Below are positions 62,263 through 64,000 of a stretch of DNA of 64,000 nt, in pieces. The stretch is from Chryseobacterium sp. OV279 (GTDB lineage Bacteria; Bacteroidota; Bacteroidia; Flavobacteriales; Weeksellaceae). Location of the stretch: NCBI RefSeq assembly GCF_900128945.1, contig NZ_FQUD01000003.1:372001-436000 (forward strand), read 5' to 3'. The first letter of the stretch is position 1, and every line of letters starts with the position of its first letter. Below the pieces are notes generated by a model, which saw only the letters and a program-made list of their open reading frames with translations, did no database searches and was not told the DNA's origin. The position numbers and the translations under genes are program-made.

Positions 62263-62904
62263 ATGAAAACAACTCCCATTGCCGTACTAGGCGGAACCGG
62301 AAAAACCGGAAACTATCTTGTTCAGGAACTTCTTAAAAAAGGGTATCCTATGAAATTACTCCTCCGGATTCCGGAGAATTTTACCCTTCAAAATCCTTTA
62401 ATTGAAATTGTAAAGGGAGATGCGAGAGATTTTGAGGCTATTGATAACCTTATTAAAGGCTGCAGTGCTGTAATCAGCAAGATAGGACAGCCTGTCGGAG
62501 AGAAATCAATATTCAGCGATGCCACAAACAATATTATACAATCGATGAATGCGCATGGGATTAAAAGATATATTGCGATCACCGGCCTGAATGTGGACAC
62601 TCCTTTCGATCATAAGAACGAAAAGGTAAAAGCGGCTACAGACTGGATGTACCAGAATTATCCCAAAACCACAAAAGACAAGCAGGATGAATACGAGATC
62701 CTTGTCAACAGCGATCTGGACTGGACTCTGGTCAGACTTCCTTTAATCATTCCGACTTCAGAACAATTCAAAACAGAAACGAATCTGACAGATTGCAAAG
62801 GCGAACAGATCAGCGCAGCAGACCTTTCTGAATTTCTGGTTTCCCAGATTGAGGATAAAACTTATAGCAGACAGAGCCCATTTCTGTATAATGTAAAGGA
62901 ATAA
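62263..62904 (+). CDS. NAD(P)-binding protein, NmrA/atypical SDR type
   Basis: 213 aa from ATG 62263 (MKTTPIAVLGGTGKTGNYLV). A longer frame to 62203 adds a 20-residue tail that is not needed. The motif GGTGKTG is the Rossmann nucleotide-binding loop; ITGLNVDTP and LDWTLVRLPLI follow, as in NmrA-like or atypical SDR proteins that sense or reduce NAD(P)-linked substrates. No catalytic Tyr-x-x-x-Lys is obvious. It ends at a terminator shared with uvrA on the other strand. Confidence 0.86.
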   Translation: MKTTPIAVLGGTGKTGNYLVQELLKKGYPMKLLLRIPENFTLQNPLIEIVKGDARDFEAIDNLIKGCSAVISKIGQPVGEKSIFSDATNNIIQSMNAHGIKRYIAITGLNVDTPFDHKNEKVKAATDWMYQNYPKTTKDKQDEYEILVNSDLDWTLVRLPLIIPTSEQFKTETNLTDCKGEQISAADLSEFLVSQIEDKTYSRQSPFLYNVKE

Positions 62905-62924
62905 AATTCACATTCCTATAAAAG

Positions 62925-62952
62925 AATAGAGAGCCATCCGGCTCTCTATTTG
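62925..62952. terminator. Bidirectional terminator
   Basis: AATAGAGAGCC / GGCTCTCTATT, 11-bp stem between the converging NAD(P)-binding protein and uvrA genes. Confidence 0.9.
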
Positions 62953-62955
62953 TAT

Positions 62956-64000
62956 TTAGTTTTCAAGTTTTTCCTTAATGTATTTCGCGGTATGCGATTT
63001 TTTATCGTTCGCCAGATCTTCCGGTGTACCGGCAAAAACAACTTCGCCGCCATATTTTCCAGCCTCAGGCCCGATATCTATTATATAATCCGCGGATTTT
63101 ATAATGTCAGGCTGATGCTCAATAACTATCACGGAATGCCCAAGATCAATCAAAGCCTGCAATGATTTCAACAGCTTCTGAATATCATGGAAATGCAGTC
63201 CTGTAGAAGGTTCGTCAAAGATAAATAGGGTTTTATCTGTGGTTACTCCTTTAACAAGGAAAGAAGCCAGTTTCACACGCTGCGCCTCACCTCCGGAAAG
63301 GGTAGAAGAGCTTTGTCCCAGCTGAAGATAACCTAATCCTACCTCCTGAAGTGGTCTCAGTTTGGTCACAATCTTTTCTTCATTATTGTCTTTAAAGAAT
63401 TCCAGAGATTCATCTACCGTCATATGAAGAATATCGGAAATACTTTTCTCATCGAATTTCACCTCCAGGATCTCGCTTTTGAAACGGGTTCCTTTACATA
63501 CTTCACATTCAAGTTCAATATCTGCCATGAACTGCATGGAAACATTAATAACTCCTTCACCTTTACATTCATCACATCTTCCGCCGTCTACGTTGAAAGA
63601 GAAATGCTTAGGCTTATAACCCATCATTTTTGATACTTTCTGCTTGGCAAAAAGATCTCTGATGTCGTCATAGGCTTTCAGATAAGTAACCGGGTTGGAT
63701 CTTGATGATTTTCCGATCGGGTTCTGGTCAATTAGCTCAATATTTTTAATCAGCTTCTTAGGAAATTCTACAGAATCGTAATCTCCCTTTTTACCACCCA
63801 TTCCAAGCTGGATCTGGATGTCATTGGTTAAAATTTCCTTCATCAGTGTAGATTTTCCGCTTCCGGAAACGCCCGAGATCACCGTAAGGCTTTCCAGAGG
63901 TACATCTACGTCTATATTTTTAAGATTATTTTGTCTTGCTCCTTTGATATGGATCCATTCCTTGGCTTTTCTTCGTTTTTTCGGAACTTCAATTTCCATT
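62956..64000 (-). CDS. uvrA: UvrA (excinuclease ABC subunit A), C-terminal part
   Basis: The frame is open to the right window edge, so only about 348 C-terminal residues are visible; intact UvrA is about 940. Motifs: second Walker A GVSGSGKST, the zinc finger CDEC...CEVC, the ABC signature [13 protein letters not shown] and Walker B FIFDEPSTGLHFHD. UvrA dimers find DNA lesions and load UvrB in nucleotide excision repair. The Met at 63997 is internal, not the start. Confidence 0.94.
   Translation of the reverse strand, partial: MEIEVPKKRRKAKEWIHIKGARQNNLKNIDVDVPLESLTVISGVSGSGKSTLMKEILTNDIQIQLGMGGKKGDYDSVEFPKKLIKNIELIDQNPIGKSSRSNPVTYLKAYDDIRDLFAKQKVSKMMGYKPKHFSFNVDGGRCDECKGEGVINVSMQFMADIELECEVCKGTRFKSEILEVKFDEKSISDILHMTVDESLEFFKDNNEEKIVTKLRPLQEVGLGYLQLGQSSSTLSGGEAQRVKLASFLVKGVTTDKTLFIFDEPSTGLHFHDIQKLLKSLQALIDLGHSVIVIEHQPDIIKSADYIIDIGPEAGKYGGEVVFAGTPEDLANDKKSHTAKYIKEKLEN

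Overview
The window looks like chromosomal DNA of a Chryseobacterium-type flavobacterium (Bacteroidota, Weeksellaceae or a close relative). Supporting signs are the low GC content, promoters with the Bacteroidota -7 box TAnnTTTG, several exported proteins with the type IX secretion (T9SS) C-terminal sorting domain, exported proteins starting with a QVGIN..P.A.LDI head motif, DUF4153, an RRM-type glycine-rich RNA-binding protein, and a pdhA-pdhC pair without pdhB. No prophage, CRISPR array, integrase or intact insertion sequence was seen.

Layout. 1-8.6 kb: end of a response regulator, YggS, a polysaccharide deacetylase, a nonsense-interrupted exported protein, DUF72, then a copper module (P-type ATPase with four cysteine-rich metal-binding repeats, and an AraC regulator carrying an HMA-like metal-binding N-terminus), a thioesterase, DUF6157 and a small Xre-type regulator. 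8.6-12.7 kb: RNA-binding protein, then a PAP2-BlaI-DUF4153 operon. 12.8-22.3 kb: pyruvate dehydrogenase E1alpha and E2, lolD with an L,D-transpeptidase-like gene, radC with a FemAB/GNAT-like gene, a phytanoyl-CoA dioxygenase family protein, membrane proteins and soluble pyrophosphatase. 22.5-31.3 kb: membrane pyrophosphatase fused to an OmpA domain, an aminotransferase, an M28 peptidase, GNAT, VOC and endonuclease V-like genes, and a GEVED/T9SS protein. 31.4-37.3 kb: SWI/SNF helicase, a KAS III enzyme and a cutinase-like lipoprotein hydrolase. 37.3-45.5 kb: a regulator-rich stretch (MocR-like protein lacking the PLP lysine, two transposase-like HTH proteins, Crp/Fnr, SDR, AraC, exported proteins). 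45.9-52.2 kb: LytS/LytR two-component pair, a CocE-type hydrolase, an RhtA-like exporter and a membrane TPR-AraC regulator. 52.6 kb: tRNA-Arg(CCU). 52.8-61.7 kb: exported proteins and lipoproteins, including one with a JAMM-like motif, an SGNH/PKD/T9SS protein, a multiply broken gene, a repeat-rich intergenic kilobase with a palindromic pair of DnaA-box sequences, and two paralogous exported proteins. 62.2-64 kb: an NAD(P)-binding protein and the 3' part of a uvrA gene.

Functional links: soluble and membrane pyrophosphatases are adjacent; the copper pump sits beside a regulator that could sense the same metal; the LytS/LytR pair is directly upstream of a secreted hydrolase. The most interesting items are the MocR-like protein with Arg in place of the PLP lysine, the pyrophosphatase-OmpA fusion, the HMA-AraC fusion, the JAMM-like lipoprotein, the cutinase-like hydrolase, two pseudogenes and a dispersed intergenic repeat family. 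All identifications come from reading motifs; no database search was run.
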